A stretch of 64,000 nucleotides of DNA from Candidatus Sabulitectum sp. GTDB taxonomy: Bacteria; Fermentibacterota; Fermentibacteria; Fermentibacterales; JCC-6. The stretch covers positions 109,861 through 173,860 of the forward strand of contig JAGLDY010000012.1 of assembly GCA_023145375.1 (NCBI GenBank). Direction: 5' to 3'. Made by a program: the position numbers and the translations under genes. Positions 1 to 8,118 of this stretch are shown one piece after another. Within the stretch, counting starts at the first letter, position 1; each line of letters begins with the position of its first letter. Below the pieces are notes generated by a model. That model did not search any database, had not been told where the DNA came from, and saw only the letters and a program-made list of their open reading frames with translations.

Positions 1-920
1 AGTGGCGGAGCTATGACTGTCAGGCTTTCCGGTAGTGAGACCAATTCGATATAACCGGTGTTCTTTCCCGGAACAACTATCTCACCGTCAAGTTCAAGGA
101 TCAGTGACCCTGCTTTTTCTGGTTCAATTCTTATTGCAGTCCCCCGGGCCGAGGTTGCCCACTTGATATCAAGCAGTGTTCCGTCAAACAACCTGGCTGC
201 ATGCTTCATTATTGTAAAGAAACTCATTGGTGAGACCACCGCACAATCAAGAAGTCCGTCGTTGGGGACAGCAGATGGGGAGAGCTGCATACCGCCACCG
301 GAGAACCTGCCAACCCCTGTGGTAAGAGTAAGGTAATCGCCTGAGTAAACCGGTTTACCGTCACATGATATCTTTCCCCGCCAGTGAGGGGGAAAGAACG
401 CGGATACGGCAAGAACGAAAAGATAGTTCATTTTACCGAATGGCAGAAATCTTCTGGAGTTGGTTGTTCTTTTCAGGACGAGAGCATCAAACCCGACGCC
501 GGCTGAGTTGAGAAAGAACCTGCTTCCACCTTGCCATTTGCACAAACCTGCATCTACAGACATTGTTTTTTCTTCTGCGACAGCATCCACACAGCTATCA
601 ATAGATACCGGGTCGAAACCCACGGAATGGATCCAGTCGTTACCTGACCCTGCAGGCAGAAAAGCAAGTACCGGTTTACTCTGCAGGGGAAATACTGCCG
701 CTGCAACATCAGAGATCGTACCGTCTCCGCCAAATGCAATTATCCCTCCATAGCCCATGTTGAGGGCATTTGACGCAAGAAGTCTTGTCTGAGCAGGAGC
801 TTCAGTGAATTTTGCGGTAAACACTATTCCAGCAGTCTTAAGGCTGATTTCAGTTTTTACCCACAGTTTTGCCGCAGAACCGCCACCAGCTTTCCGGTTA
901 ACAATTACAAGCCAGTTCAA
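1..920 (-). CDS. Diacylglycerol/sphingosine kinase-like lipid kinase (3' end cut by window edge)
   Basis: This is probably a lipid kinase of the DagK/LCB5 (YegS-like) family, which phosphorylates diacylglycerol or a related lipid at the inner membrane. The frame encodes about 306 residues and runs off the left edge, so only a short C-terminal piece can be missing for a family usually near 300 residues. The family nucleotide motif GGDGT is at about residues 64-68, followed by PAGSGNDW near 89-96, and the central FSGGGM-type segment is present. The start is a TTG at 920 behind a clean GAGGAGGT ribosome site. It is a single gene with no clear operon partner on this side. The exact lipid substrate cannot be told. 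Confidence 0.85.
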   Translation of the reverse strand, partial: MNWLVIVNRKAGGGSAAKLWVKTEISLKTAGIVFTAKFTEAPAQTRLLASNALNMGYGGIIAFGGDGTISDVAAAVFPLQSKPVLAFLPAGSGNDWIHSVGFDPVSIDSCVDAVAEEKTMSVDAGLCKWQGGSRFFLNSAGVGFDALVLKRTTNSRRFLPFGKMNYLFVLAVSAFFPPHWRGKISCDGKPVYSGDYLTLTTGVGRFSGGGMQLSPSAVPNDGLLDCAVVSPMSFFTIMKHAARLFDGTLLDIKWATSARGTAIRIEPEKAGSLILELDGEIVVPGKNTGYIELVSLPESLTVIAPP

Positions 921-1153
921 AGAGACCTCCTCTGATTTTGGTTTCTAGCAAGGGAAGTGCTCAAAGTCAATAGAAATGCGGTAATTTTCAGAGGAGTGTA
1001 AAAGCCGATACTACAGCGAGGTCATGGTATTGTGGAAGCGAACTAAGGTATGCTGAGAAGTAGTTCTCCATCTCGCTGGTGCTTGTTTCTTTTCTTTCTC
1101 CTGTTGCAACAAAGGGATTCTCCGGTACTGGGAAACATTGACGACATTCAGGA

Positions 1154-1987
1154 TCAGGTAAGGGCTCTGAAACTTCCAATATTTATTGCCTGTGTTTTTC
1201 CTGGGTCTGTCCCCTCTGATATCTCAAATTCAAAGACCGCGTCTCTGCCCGGGAGCTTGTAATAGTCCACGCTGTCTGGAAGATTGGAGTCGTGGAAGAA
1301 GATGTTTGAATAGGGAGACAGGGGGTCTCTGTTGTCTATAAGCCACAGCTCTCCCTGGAAAGTATCCATGAATCTGAAGAAGCCGAAACCCTTCTCATGG
1401 CTTACACAAACGCCTCTTACAAAGGAACCTTTTTCTCCCCATCGGGAGTAGTCATCCAGCCCCTTGAACGGGAGAAGATTCGGCACAAGGTAACCTGAGA
1501 TGTACTGATCAGCCTCATCCCGCAATTCCCTGGAGACATTGTCAAAGCCAAGAACTTCCACTCTGCAACCCTTGTTCTGCATGGTACTGATCACCCTGAC
1601 AAAATCCCCGTCTCCAGTTGCAATAAGAACCTTGTCAAGCTTGTCCGACTGGAGCAGGGCATCAACCGCCAGATCAAGATCAACATTTGCTTTTCCGAAT
1701 CTTGCGCCGGTCTCATCTGTGTACCACTTAACTATCTTCCGGATGACCTTGAAGCCCATGTCACGAAGAGCACTGTGAAATCTTCTCTGCTTGTCCCTGT
1801 ATTCAGTATCAGTTCTGGCGCGTACCTCATCAAAACTCACATAAGCATTGAGCCGAACAGGGCGGGCTCCGTTGCGACATGCAAACTCTCTGAGTACCTC
1901 GTAGCGCATGCCGTATCCACCGTTCATGGTCAGATTAGAAACATCAACATAAACACCTACCCTTGTACCAACATTACGATCGAGCAT
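1154..1987 (-). CDS. NYN-domain RNase-like protein fused to a cold-shock-like domain
   Basis: The 277-residue protein has two parts. Residues about 8-165 form a NYN (PIN-like, LabA/DUF88) domain with the expected acidic residues: D15 and N18 in the first strand, D103/D105/D109 in the middle, and the GDGDF motif (D126, D128). Residues about 188-272 look like a cold-shock OB fold: KGFGFF is the first RNA-binding motif, followed by an IFFH segment and a GKTQAINI ending. NYN proteins are usually metal-dependent RNases and cold-shock domains bind single-stranded nucleic acid, so RNA cleavage or processing is inferred. The frame extends upstream to 2218, but ATG 1987 with GGAGGTAAT just before it is the better start. 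It is divergent from the amidase gene. Confidence 0.8.
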   Translation of the reverse strand: MLDRNVGTRVGVYVDVSNLTMNGGYGMRYEVLREFACRNGARPVRLNAYVSFDEVRARTDTEYRDKQRRFHSALRDMGFKVIRKIVKWYTDETGARFGKANVDLDLAVDALLQSDKLDKVLIATGDGDFVRVISTMQNKGCRVEVLGFDNVSRELRDEADQYISGYLVPNLLPFKGLDDYSRWGEKGSFVRGVCVSHEKGFGFFRFMDTFQGELWLIDNRDPLSPYSNIFFHDSNLPDSVDYYKLPGRDAVFEFEISEGTDPGKTQAINIGSFRALT

Positions 1988-2054
1988 AATATTACCTCCA
2001 TAAATTATCAGAACAGAACAAAAAACAATAAACTCCACCGGTGAAGATGCGGAG

Positions 2055-2606
2055 ATGAATATAGTGAAATACCTTGAATGGTTACGGCAGATACATACTG
2101 ATATCAAATACCCGACATTTACAGAAGAGGACGCAGAGATAGTAGCATTGCCGTTGAAGGATCCCGGTTCCGGAAAAATGAGATCCGTAGTAAGGATCGT
2201 AATACACCACTCAGCCACAGAAACTGGGAATGCTGCGTTCTTTAGAGTGCTTCATAGGCTCGTCAACGGCTGGAATGACATTGGATATCATTTCGTTATC
2301 GGAAATGGCTCCCTGAGTAATGATGGCGAGATCGAGAAAGGGAGGGCACTTCCATTCCGTGGAGCTCATGCAAGAGGTGCAAATGAGGATTCCATAGGTA
2401 TCTGTCTGGTGGGCAACTTCAATACGGCAGAACCTTCCAGGGCACAGATGGAGACTCTGGTAAAGATTCTTCGCAAACTTATGGCTGATTACTCCATAGG
2501 CAGTGACTCTATTACCCTGCACCGATTGGTGTCCGGAAGCTCCACAGAGTGTCCAGGTAGTAATCTGCAACTCAAAGATGTACTGTATCTTGTTGATAAT
2601 AGCTAA
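2055..2606 (+). CDS. N-acetylmuramoyl-L-alanine amidase / PGRP-type (Amidase_2)
   Basis: This is a zinc amidase of the T7 lysozyme/PGRP family, which cuts the bond between MurNAc and the peptide stem of peptidoglycan. Zinc ligands can be placed at H51 (IHHSAT), H156 (LHR) and C166 (TECPG), and the YHFVIGNG and SIGICLVGNF core segments are intact. At 183 residues it is a bare catalytic domain. No signal peptide is visible, so it either acts in the cytoplasm on recycled muropeptides or is released another way. The ATG at 2055 directly abuts its GGAG, which is too close; an in-frame GTG at 2064 has a better 9-nt spacing and may be the true start. Confidence 0.85.
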   Translation: MNIVKYLEWLRQIHTDIKYPTFTEEDAEIVALPLKDPGSGKMRSVVRIVIHHSATETGNAAFFRVLHRLVNGWNDIGYHFVIGNGSLSNDGEIEKGRALPFRGAHARGANEDSIGICLVGNFNTAEPSRAQMETLVKILRKLMADYSIGSDSITLHRLVSGSSTECPGSNLQLKDVLYLVDNS

Positions 2607-2619
2607 GATGAATCATGGC

Positions 2620-2648
2620 TTGCCAGATGTTAAAGTCTGTTGTATATA
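2620..2648 (+). promoter_or_regulatory. Sigma-70-type promoter for secG
   Basis: The -35 element TTGCCA (2620-2625) and the -10 element TATATA (2643-2648) are separated by 17 nt, with secG starting about 28 nt downstream. The match is by eye; it would drive secG and the following tRNA-Leu. Confidence 0.55.
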
Positions 2649-2676
2649 TCTGCTTCGAAATAGAGGAGAAAATTAA

Positions 2677-2901
2677 ATGACCACAATACTTACGTTTTTG
2701 CATTCAGTGATCTGTGTTCTTCTGGTTGCAGTTGTTCTGCTCCAGAAGTCTAAAGGTGACGGCCTTTCAGGCGCCTTCGGAGGCGGAGGAGCGCTTACCG
2801 CATCTTTTGGTAACAGAGGTGCAGCCAGTCTTCTCAGCAAGGCTACAACAATTCTTGCTGTGCTGTTTATGGTAGCATCATTTCTGCTGGCAATATTTTA
2901 G
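2677..2901 (+). CDS. secG: Preprotein translocase subunit SecG
   Basis: A 74-residue SecG, the small inner-membrane subunit of the SecYEG channel. The two hydrophobic segments (about residues 4-22 and 53-73) flank the typical loop: LLQKSKGDGLSGAFGG, then a Gly/Ala-rich stretch. Length matches the family. AGAGGAG precedes the ATG. It is followed closely by a tRNA-Leu gene, the same order as secG-leuU in Escherichia coli, and the two are probably one transcript ending at the hairpin at 3008. Confidence 0.95.
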   Translation: MTTILTFLHSVICVLLVAVVLLQKSKGDGLSGAFGGGGALTASFGNRGAASLLSKATTILAVLFMVASFLLAIF

Positions 2902-2912
2902 AAATGATCAGT

Positions 2913-2999
2913 GCCGGGGTGGTGGAATTGGCAGACACGCTAGGTTAAGGACCTAGTGGGCAATAGCCTGTGCGGGTTCAAGTCCCGCCTCCGGTACCA
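2913..2999 (+). tRNA. tRNA-Leu, anticodon read as AAG
   Basis: An 87-nt class II tRNA with encoded CCA (2997-2999). The acceptor GCCGGGG pairs with the 3' strand; the D arm is nearly identical to that of E. coli tRNA-Leu(GAG); the long variable arm and the GGTTCAAGTCC T arm are present. The anticodon stem CTAGG/CCTAG leaves a 7-nt loop TTAAGGA, so bases 34-36 are AAG. This anticodon is rare in bacteria (see findings). It sits just after secG, as E. coli leuU (GAG) does. Confidence 0.93.
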
Positions 3000-3007
3000 T
3001 TCTATTC

Positions 3008-3032
3008 AAGGGAGCTTTCGGGCTCCCTTTTT
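3008..3032 (+). terminator. Rho-independent terminator after tRNA-Leu
   Basis: An 8-bp perfect stem AAGGGAGC/GCTCCCTT with a 6-nt loop ends in a short T run (3028-3032). It follows the tRNA by 8 nt and touches the stop codon of the convergent gene, so it would end the secG-tRNA transcript. The other strand has no T run. Confidence 0.8.
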
Positions 3033-4158
3033 ACATATCTTCCAACAGGGCAAGAATTGCAGATTCATCATAGCCAGTCACGCTTTGGCAGGAATAGAGA
3101 ACTACGCCATCTTCGGATACAAGGAACACTGAAGGAACCGAATGAACATTGTACACGACTGCCGCATCCTCACCAAAGACCAGAACGGGGAAATCTATCC
3201 CCAGTGAGCTCAAACGGAACTCTGGATCACCTGTTTCCCGGATCGAGATCCCAACCGCCTGCAGTGTTTCAGAATACTGTTCTTCCATGGACTTCAGAAA
3301 ACCAAGGGTTGAGAGGGAGAGAGGATCCCATGAAGAGAAAAAACAGAGGAGAATAGCTCTATCCCCAAAATCAGAAGATCGTCTGGCAAGACCGTCTCTG
3401 TCAGCAAGAAAGAATGAAGGAGCGTCTGTGCCGGGATCCAGAAGCAACTTCCATTTAACAAATGTGTAACCGTCTGCAATAGACGGAGCAGAAGGCAGGG
3501 GTGTGCCGATAGCTATGTCTGTTATCTCCAGCAACTGACCACCCGGGGTCGAAGTCGGTCCATAGTAGCTCATTCTTTCAACTGCCCTGGGAAGAAGGTC
3601 ATCCATTCCCACAAACCACAGGACCTCGGTACCGGGAACATTACGGTAAAAAACATGAAACACGTGGCACATAGTACCGTTCTTGTATACAGGCTCAAGT
3701 ACGGCGATGGATTCAGCCAGGATTTCATCCGCGAAAGGACTTGGTATCACATATTCCATCAACAGCGAAGCCGGGGGGAAATTGAACATGTTATTTGCGG
3801 TTGTGCTGTAATCGGAGAAATAAACCAGAGAGTCATCATGATCCACAAAGTAGACGCTTTCTGCTGTAGCAACAAAAGCAGATGGGACTTTAAGGTCATG
3901 AATGATCCCATCTCTTGTTAAAGATTCAAAGTTGTGGAACATGAGAGGGTGACTGACACCCGGCATCTGGCCAAGAGATGTTGTACCCTGGACATGAGGT
4001 ATTATGTTTGACAGGGCGCCGGTACCGCTGAATGCAAAGCTGTATTCAACCGAATTAATGGCAGAAAGAACAGAATCTGACAGTGCGAATACTCTGAAGG
4101 GGTCCGCAGTGTAGTCTTCCGCGGGATTGGAAAGAATGAGAACCAGCAGCGCAAGCAA
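3031..4158 (-). CDS. Exported TlpA/thioredoxin-fold protein lacking both active-site cysteines
   Basis: A 375-residue protein. A short hydrophobic N terminus (LLALLVLILSNPA) suggests export. Residues about 20-235 resemble outer-membrane-lipoprotein-like or DUF2092-like beta domains that often precede TlpA domains. Residues about 245-375 have the TlpA/AhpC fold pattern, including the VPSVFLV cis-proline segment and a closing strand and helix. Where TlpA proteins have WCPPC, this one has WDPLS, so both redox cysteines are gone and it should not be a disulfide reductase. A binding or structural role is inferred. The start is TTG 4158, preceded by GGAGG at good spacing. It is a single gene facing the secG transcript. 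Confidence 0.7.
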   Translation of the reverse strand: MLALLVLILSNPAEDYTADPFRVFALSDSVLSAINSVEYSFAFSGTGALSNIIPHVQGTTSLGQMPGVSHPLMFHNFESLTRDGIIHDLKVPSAFVATAESVYFVDHDDSLVYFSDYSTTANNMFNFPPASLLMEYVIPSPFADEILAESIAVLEPVYKNGTMCHVFHVFYRNVPGTEVLWFVGMDDLLPRAVERMSYYGPTSTPGGQLLEITDIAIGTPLPSAPSIADGYTFVKWKLLLDPGTDAPSFFLADRDGLARRSSDFGDRAILLCFFSSWDPLSLSTLGFLKSMEEQYSETLQAVGISIRETGDPEFRLSSLGIDFPVLVFGEDAAVVYNVHSVPSVFLVSEDGVVLYSCQSVTGYDESAILALLEDM

Positions 4159-4266
4159 AGAAAACCTCCATATGTTGCTGAAAACCTTCTTTCAATATAC
4201 TCCTGATTGTTCCGTTCTGCACTGCTCTCTATTGATGTGACCTGGAAATAGGACTGGAGGCATTTC

Positions 4267-4881
4267 TTGATTAAACCAATTGTGAAGAGGGTAATTGTTG
4301 GTGGGATACAGACGAACAGCTATGTTGTAAAATGTCCTGAGACAGGCGCTGTAATGATCATAGACCCTGGAGAGAGAGATCCGGCTCTTGAGGAGGGCAT
4401 ACAGAGGGTTGACACTATTATCTACACACACGGCCACTTTGACCATGTGGGTGGGGCTCTGGGTTTAATCAGGAACTATTCGCCCATGACCATGATCCAC
4501 TCCGCTGATGTTGATATAATGGCCTCCGCTGCATACCATGCTGGGGAATGGGGTTTCAGTATTCAGCAGCCACCGCCTCCTGATCAATTGCTTAAAGACG
4601 GGGATCAGGTTAGAGTGGGGAATATGACTTTCAAGATATTACACACACCGGGCCACTCTCCCGGTTCTATATGTATTCTCGGCCATGGGCTACTTTTTTC
4701 CGGAGACACGCTTTTCGCGGGGTCCATTGGCAGGACCGATCTTCCTGGAAGCTCCCCAGATACAATGAAAGAAACCCTGGAGAATATCATTTTGTTTCTC
4801 GATGATGACCTGACAGTCTATCCAGGTCACGGACCTTCCACTACCATCAGAGAAGAAAAGAGGAACAACCCATTCCTATAG
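4267..4881 (+). CDS. Metallo-beta-lactamase-fold hydrolase (glyoxalase II-like)
   Basis: A compact 204-residue MBL-fold enzyme with all metal ligands visible: THGHFDH at 54-60, H130 in HTPGHSPGS, D147 in FSGDTLF and H188 in YPGHGP. The family includes hydroxyacylglutathione hydrolases and related thioester hydrolases; the short length and the GSIGRTDLPG segment fit the YcbL-like glyoxalase II group. It has no signal peptide and is cytoplasmic. The start is TTG 4267 with GGAGG 6 nt upstream. The real substrate is not known; glutathione may be absent in this lineage, so another thiol is possible. Confidence 0.88.
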   Translation: MIKPIVKRVIVGGIQTNSYVVKCPETGAVMIIDPGERDPALEEGIQRVDTIIYTHGHFDHVGGALGLIRNYSPMTMIHSADVDIMASAAYHAGEWGFSIQQPPPPDQLLKDGDQVRVGNMTFKILHTPGHSPGSICILGHGLLFSGDTLFAGSIGRTDLPGSSPDTMKETLENIILFLDDDLTVYPGHGPSTTIREEKRNNPFL

Positions 4882-4984
4882 CAATGGAGAAGATTCGGTA
4901 ACCTGAACAGGAACACCTGCCGTGGTTAGTTGTTATGTTACAGCGGACTGTAATCACTTAACACCTGTAACCGGAGGCTATCCA

Positions 4985-7207
4985 ATGATTCTAATGATTC
5001 TCGTTTCTATTCTTGGCTCCTGGATTTCCATGGGAGGGGCAAGTTATTCGGCTCCAGAAGTTGTATTAATAGAGGCAGATGGTGATCACGCGATCGTTCA
5101 GCTTGATCTTACCGGATACACACTGGAGGAACTGTCTCAGTATTCAAGATTCAGCGTGGATGGGTACTTCTGGGACATGGATGCTCCTGTGGGGACTCCC
5201 CAGCTTCCTTTGATCCCTGTTATCGTCGGTGTTCCAGCTGGAATGGAAGCTTCGGTTTCTCTGATGAACGCCGAATGGGCTTCTGCAGGTTCCGGAACGC
5301 CCTACCCCATTCAGCCTGTGCTCATGGAATATGATGAGCCTCCGTTCTTTTTTGCAGAACTTTCAAGCGAACTCCAGGGTGTTTATCCCAGGAGCGCTCT
5401 TAATCTGTTTCAGCCTGGAAAGTGGGCGGGTTTGAACACTGTCGTTCTTCAGATCAGTCCGTTCAAGTGGAATGCTTCCACAGGCGAGTTTCAGGTTGCT
5501 TCTTCCATGACAGCCAGAGTTGATTTTCACGGTGCAAGAGGTTTTCAAGCCTCCGCAAGGCCTGAAACAGCCAGAATGCATGCATCCAGGGTAATAAACT
5601 ATTCTGCCCTGAATGTATTGGTAGATTCGTCACCTGTTACAATTGATGATGATGTTTACATCTGCGTGGTTCCAGCAGAAAATCTCGAGTCCATCACTCC
5701 TCTTCTTGCAATGGTTAATTCTCTTGGACACCATGTTAACATCATAGAGATGGAAGTGGGTTCAACCAGTTACTCCATAAAGAATGCCATAAGCGCTGTT
5801 TACCAGGAGGGAATTACCAGATTTGCACTTATCCCCGCCCGCCATTCTCAGTTGCAATCAAAGAACTACGGTGGTTTTTATGGTGATTTCTACTATGAAC
5901 TGATGAGTCCGGACAACTACCCTGATATTGCCGTTGGCAGATACTCAGGCAACTTCTCTCAACTTGCAAATCAGACTGCAAAAGCCATGTCTTATGTGAC
6001 ATACCAGGGCGTGGCAGGCCAGCCTTCTCTTCCTGCAAGTGTCATTCTTGCCGCCCATCAGGAAGATTACCCCGGCAAATACACGGCGAATTCTGAAGCT
6101 GTGAGAACCTGGGACTACGAGCTTGCAGATATTGTCTTTGAGACTGTTTATCCCCCTGAGGGTGGAACCCCTGAACAGGTGGCAGCAGCAATCGATACCG
6201 GCGTTGGAATTGTGAACTACAGAGGACACGGGTCGAACACCGTCTGGCAGTGGGCAGGAAGCTGGAATGCAGGAGATATATACGGGCTGGAGAATACCTA
6301 TTTCCCGCCTGCTTTCAATGTCTGCTGCAACAACGGTACCCACAACTACACCTACAACTGCCTGTGTGAAAGCTGGATAGAGGCACCGGGGGTAGGGGCA
6401 AGCGGAACTCTGGGTGCAAGTGCTCCATCGGCAACATATTCAAACAACAGGATGCAGAGGGTTCTCTTCTGGGAGCTTTTCGACGAGGGGAATACCTGTG
6501 CAGGTGAGATGTTCTCCGCAACTCAGACAGATCTGATACAAACCCAGGGCGCAGCAGGTCTGAACAATTCAAAGATGTACCACTGGTTTGGTGACCCGTC
6601 AATGGACATCCCCACTAGTGATGCCAGCGGAGCACCTTTCCCTTTAGACTTCTCCGTGCCATCGGCCCTGAATACCGGCTCTAACAGCCTTCACATTACC
6701 GTAACATCAGGTGGTTCTCCTGTTGCAGGAGTGGTAGTTACTATTACAGACGGTATAGGTAATCACTCTTCGTATACAGAGACTTTTTATGAACAACAGA
6801 TCACAGACAGTTCAGGTGAGGTCTGGCTTGATTTTACAGCGGTTGAAGGTAAGGATCTTTACTACGGAGCAAGGTTGCACAACTATGCTTCAGTCACTGG
6901 AACGATAGACGTGGTCACAGAAGGAATTGAAACAGATGATCCACTCACTGCTGAACTATTCCCGGTAACACCAGCCCCTGTTAGCACGGAGGCAAATATC
7001 TCCTTTACCGCACCGGCGAACGGTGAGGTTAAGATAAGCGTTCTAGACATAACAGGCAGAGTTGTAAATACCATTCTTGACAGTCAAACACCTGGAGCAT
7101 TCGGATCTCTGGTTCTTGATGCTTCTGAATTGAACACCGGTATTTACTTCGTTGTAATGCAGACGGCGGATAACATGTTCACAAGGAAAATGGCAGTTGT
7201 ACGCTAA
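4985..7207 (+). CDS. Secreted C25 (gingipain-type) cysteine protease with T9SS C-terminal sorting domain
   Basis: A 740-residue secreted protease. A signal peptide (MILMILVSILG...) opens the protein. The C25 catalytic domain carries the two signature regions: NYRGHGSNT with the catalytic histidine near residue 415, and NCLCESW with the catalytic cysteine near 461, matching the GHG and PCFAE motifs of gingipain R. A beta-sandwich domain (about 565-650) follows, then a C-terminal module (about 655-740) ending in DITGRVV...LNTGIYFVV...KMAVVR, the pattern of the Por/type IX secretion sorting domain. Outer-membrane export through T9SS is therefore expected. Start ATG 4985 has GGAGG 7 nt upstream; an in-frame GTG at 4922 is less likely. 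The next gene overlaps its end. Confidence 0.88.
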   Translation: MILMILVSILGSWISMGGASYSAPEVVLIEADGDHAIVQLDLTGYTLEELSQYSRFSVDGYFWDMDAPVGTPQLPLIPVIVGVPAGMEASVSLMNAEWASAGSGTPYPIQPVLMEYDEPPFFFAELSSELQGVYPRSALNLFQPGKWAGLNTVVLQISPFKWNASTGEFQVASSMTARVDFHGARGFQASARPETARMHASRVINYSALNVLVDSSPVTIDDDVYICVVPAENLESITPLLAMVNSLGHHVNIIEMEVGSTSYSIKNAISAVYQEGITRFALIPARHSQLQSKNYGGFYGDFYYELMSPDNYPDIAVGRYSGNFSQLANQTAKAMSYVTYQGVAGQPSLPASVILAAHQEDYPGKYTANSEAVRTWDYELADIVFETVYPPEGGTPEQVAAAIDTGVGIVNYRGHGSNTVWQWAGSWNAGDIYGLENTYFPPAFNVCCNNGTHNYTYNCLCESWIEAPGVGASGTLGASAPSATYSNNRMQRVLFWELFDEGNTCAGEMFSATQTDLIQTQGAAGLNNSKMYHWFGDPSMDIPTSDASGAPFPLDFSVPSALNTGSNSLHITVTSGGSPVAGVVVTITDGIGNHSSYTETFYEQQITDSSGEVWLDFTAVEGKDLYYGARLHNYASVTGTIDVVTEGIETDDPLTAELFPVTPAPVSTEANISFTAPANGEVKISVLDITGRVVNTILDSQTPGAFGSLVLDASELNTGIYFVVMQTADNMFTRKMAVVR

Positions 7208-8114
7208 AGCCCGGCTTACTCTGATCCTCTTTCTGCTCCCGCTCACCGGATGTGTGCTGGGAGCAGGTGAGGCTCTGATCTTTCCCACATACCAAGAGGG
7301 GGAGACCTCTTTCCCTTTGAAAGTGGAGGTACCTCCTCTGTTTTCCGGCAACGGGAACTATGGACTTGTTGCTTCCGGAGACACGCTTTACCACATGGAG
7401 CTCAGGCATGGAAGAATACACGGAAAAACTCCGGTAAACGGCGAGATCACCGCTATTGCCGCCGGTTCAGGATCAAATTCATTCCTGACACATGGTGACA
7501 CACTTGTTCTTTTAAGCGGGTTTGATATTGCAGCAACATGCCAGCTTTCAGGGACTGGCCTGGCAATGACAGTCTGCGGCACCGATCCAGTGATTCTTCT
7601 TGATGACGGCACACTTCAACTCTACAGCGGAGCAGATCTTTCTCTTATTGGAAGTTTCACCCCGGAAGATCCTTCAGTAACCTGCATCCAGGGGTTTCCG
7701 GGAATCGTCACTATTGGATACCAGAATGGAACAATGCTCTCACTATCCATTCCGTCGTTCTCGGAAACAGCTTCAGAGAAAGCAAACGGCTCTCTGTTGT
7801 TTCTTGCCGGTGCAGGGGAGAAACTTATATTCGCCTGTGATGCATGGAATGAAGTCGCAGTCTGTTTACCTCAAGACCTGATCATCCAGGAGATGTTTAC
7901 CTTCTCGGAAACGCCGGTTTCCGCATCCTCTGATCCTGAGATATCATGTGTTTATGCAGTTTGCCCCTCGTCGGGTTTACAGGTATGCCTTGCGAATGGA
8001 GAAATTGCCTGGAGGACAGACGAATTTGGTAGAGATATCTTTGTTGTTCTTTCAGACGACCGTGAAAAAGCCCTGGTTACCGAAGGAAATACGGTGTATC
8101 TGCTACTCAGGTAA
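7197..8114 (+). CDS. Putative lipoprotein with beta-propeller-like repeats, function unknown
   Basis: A 305-residue exported protein. The N terminus has a lysine/arginine-containing start, a hydrophobic core and a lipobox-like LTGC (cysteine near residue 19), so it is probably lipid-anchored. The rest is a run of short beta strands with repeated GDTL, DDGTLQLYSG and NGEIAW phrases, as in WD/PQQ-type propellers, but no family is recognised with confidence. The start is TTG 7197, which overlaps the end of the C25 protease gene by 11 nt, so the two are probably co-translated. A role with the protease (surface assembly or binding) is only inferred from this pairing. Confidence 0.65.
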   Translation: MYAKARLTLILFLLPLTGCVLGAGEALIFPTYQEGETSFPLKVEVPPLFSGNGNYGLVASGDTLYHMELRHGRIHGKTPVNGEITAIAAGSGSNSFLTHGDTLVLLSGFDIAATCQLSGTGLAMTVCGTDPVILLDDGTLQLYSGADLSLIGSFTPEDPSVTCIQGFPGIVTIGYQNGTMLSLSIPSFSETASEKANGSLLFLAGAGEKLIFACDAWNEVAVCLPQDLIIQEMFTFSETPVSASSDPEISCVYAVCPSSGLQVCLANGEIAWRTDEFGRDIFVVLSDDREKALVTEGNTVYLLLR

Positions 8115-8118
8115 AGTA

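Noticed and set aside
988-1179. A 63-codon minus-strand frame after the NYN gene
   Set aside because: It lacks a ribosome site and family, and overlaps the end of the NYN gene in another frame; treated as intergenic.
4922-4984. A GTG at 4922 as start of the C25 protease
   Set aside because: It would put 21 polar residues before the signal peptide; ATG 4985 has a GGAGG site and a clean signal sequence.
5945-6602. Minus-strand frames of 95-132 codons within the C25 protease gene
   Set aside because: They are antisense to a clearly conserved protease domain and show no own features.
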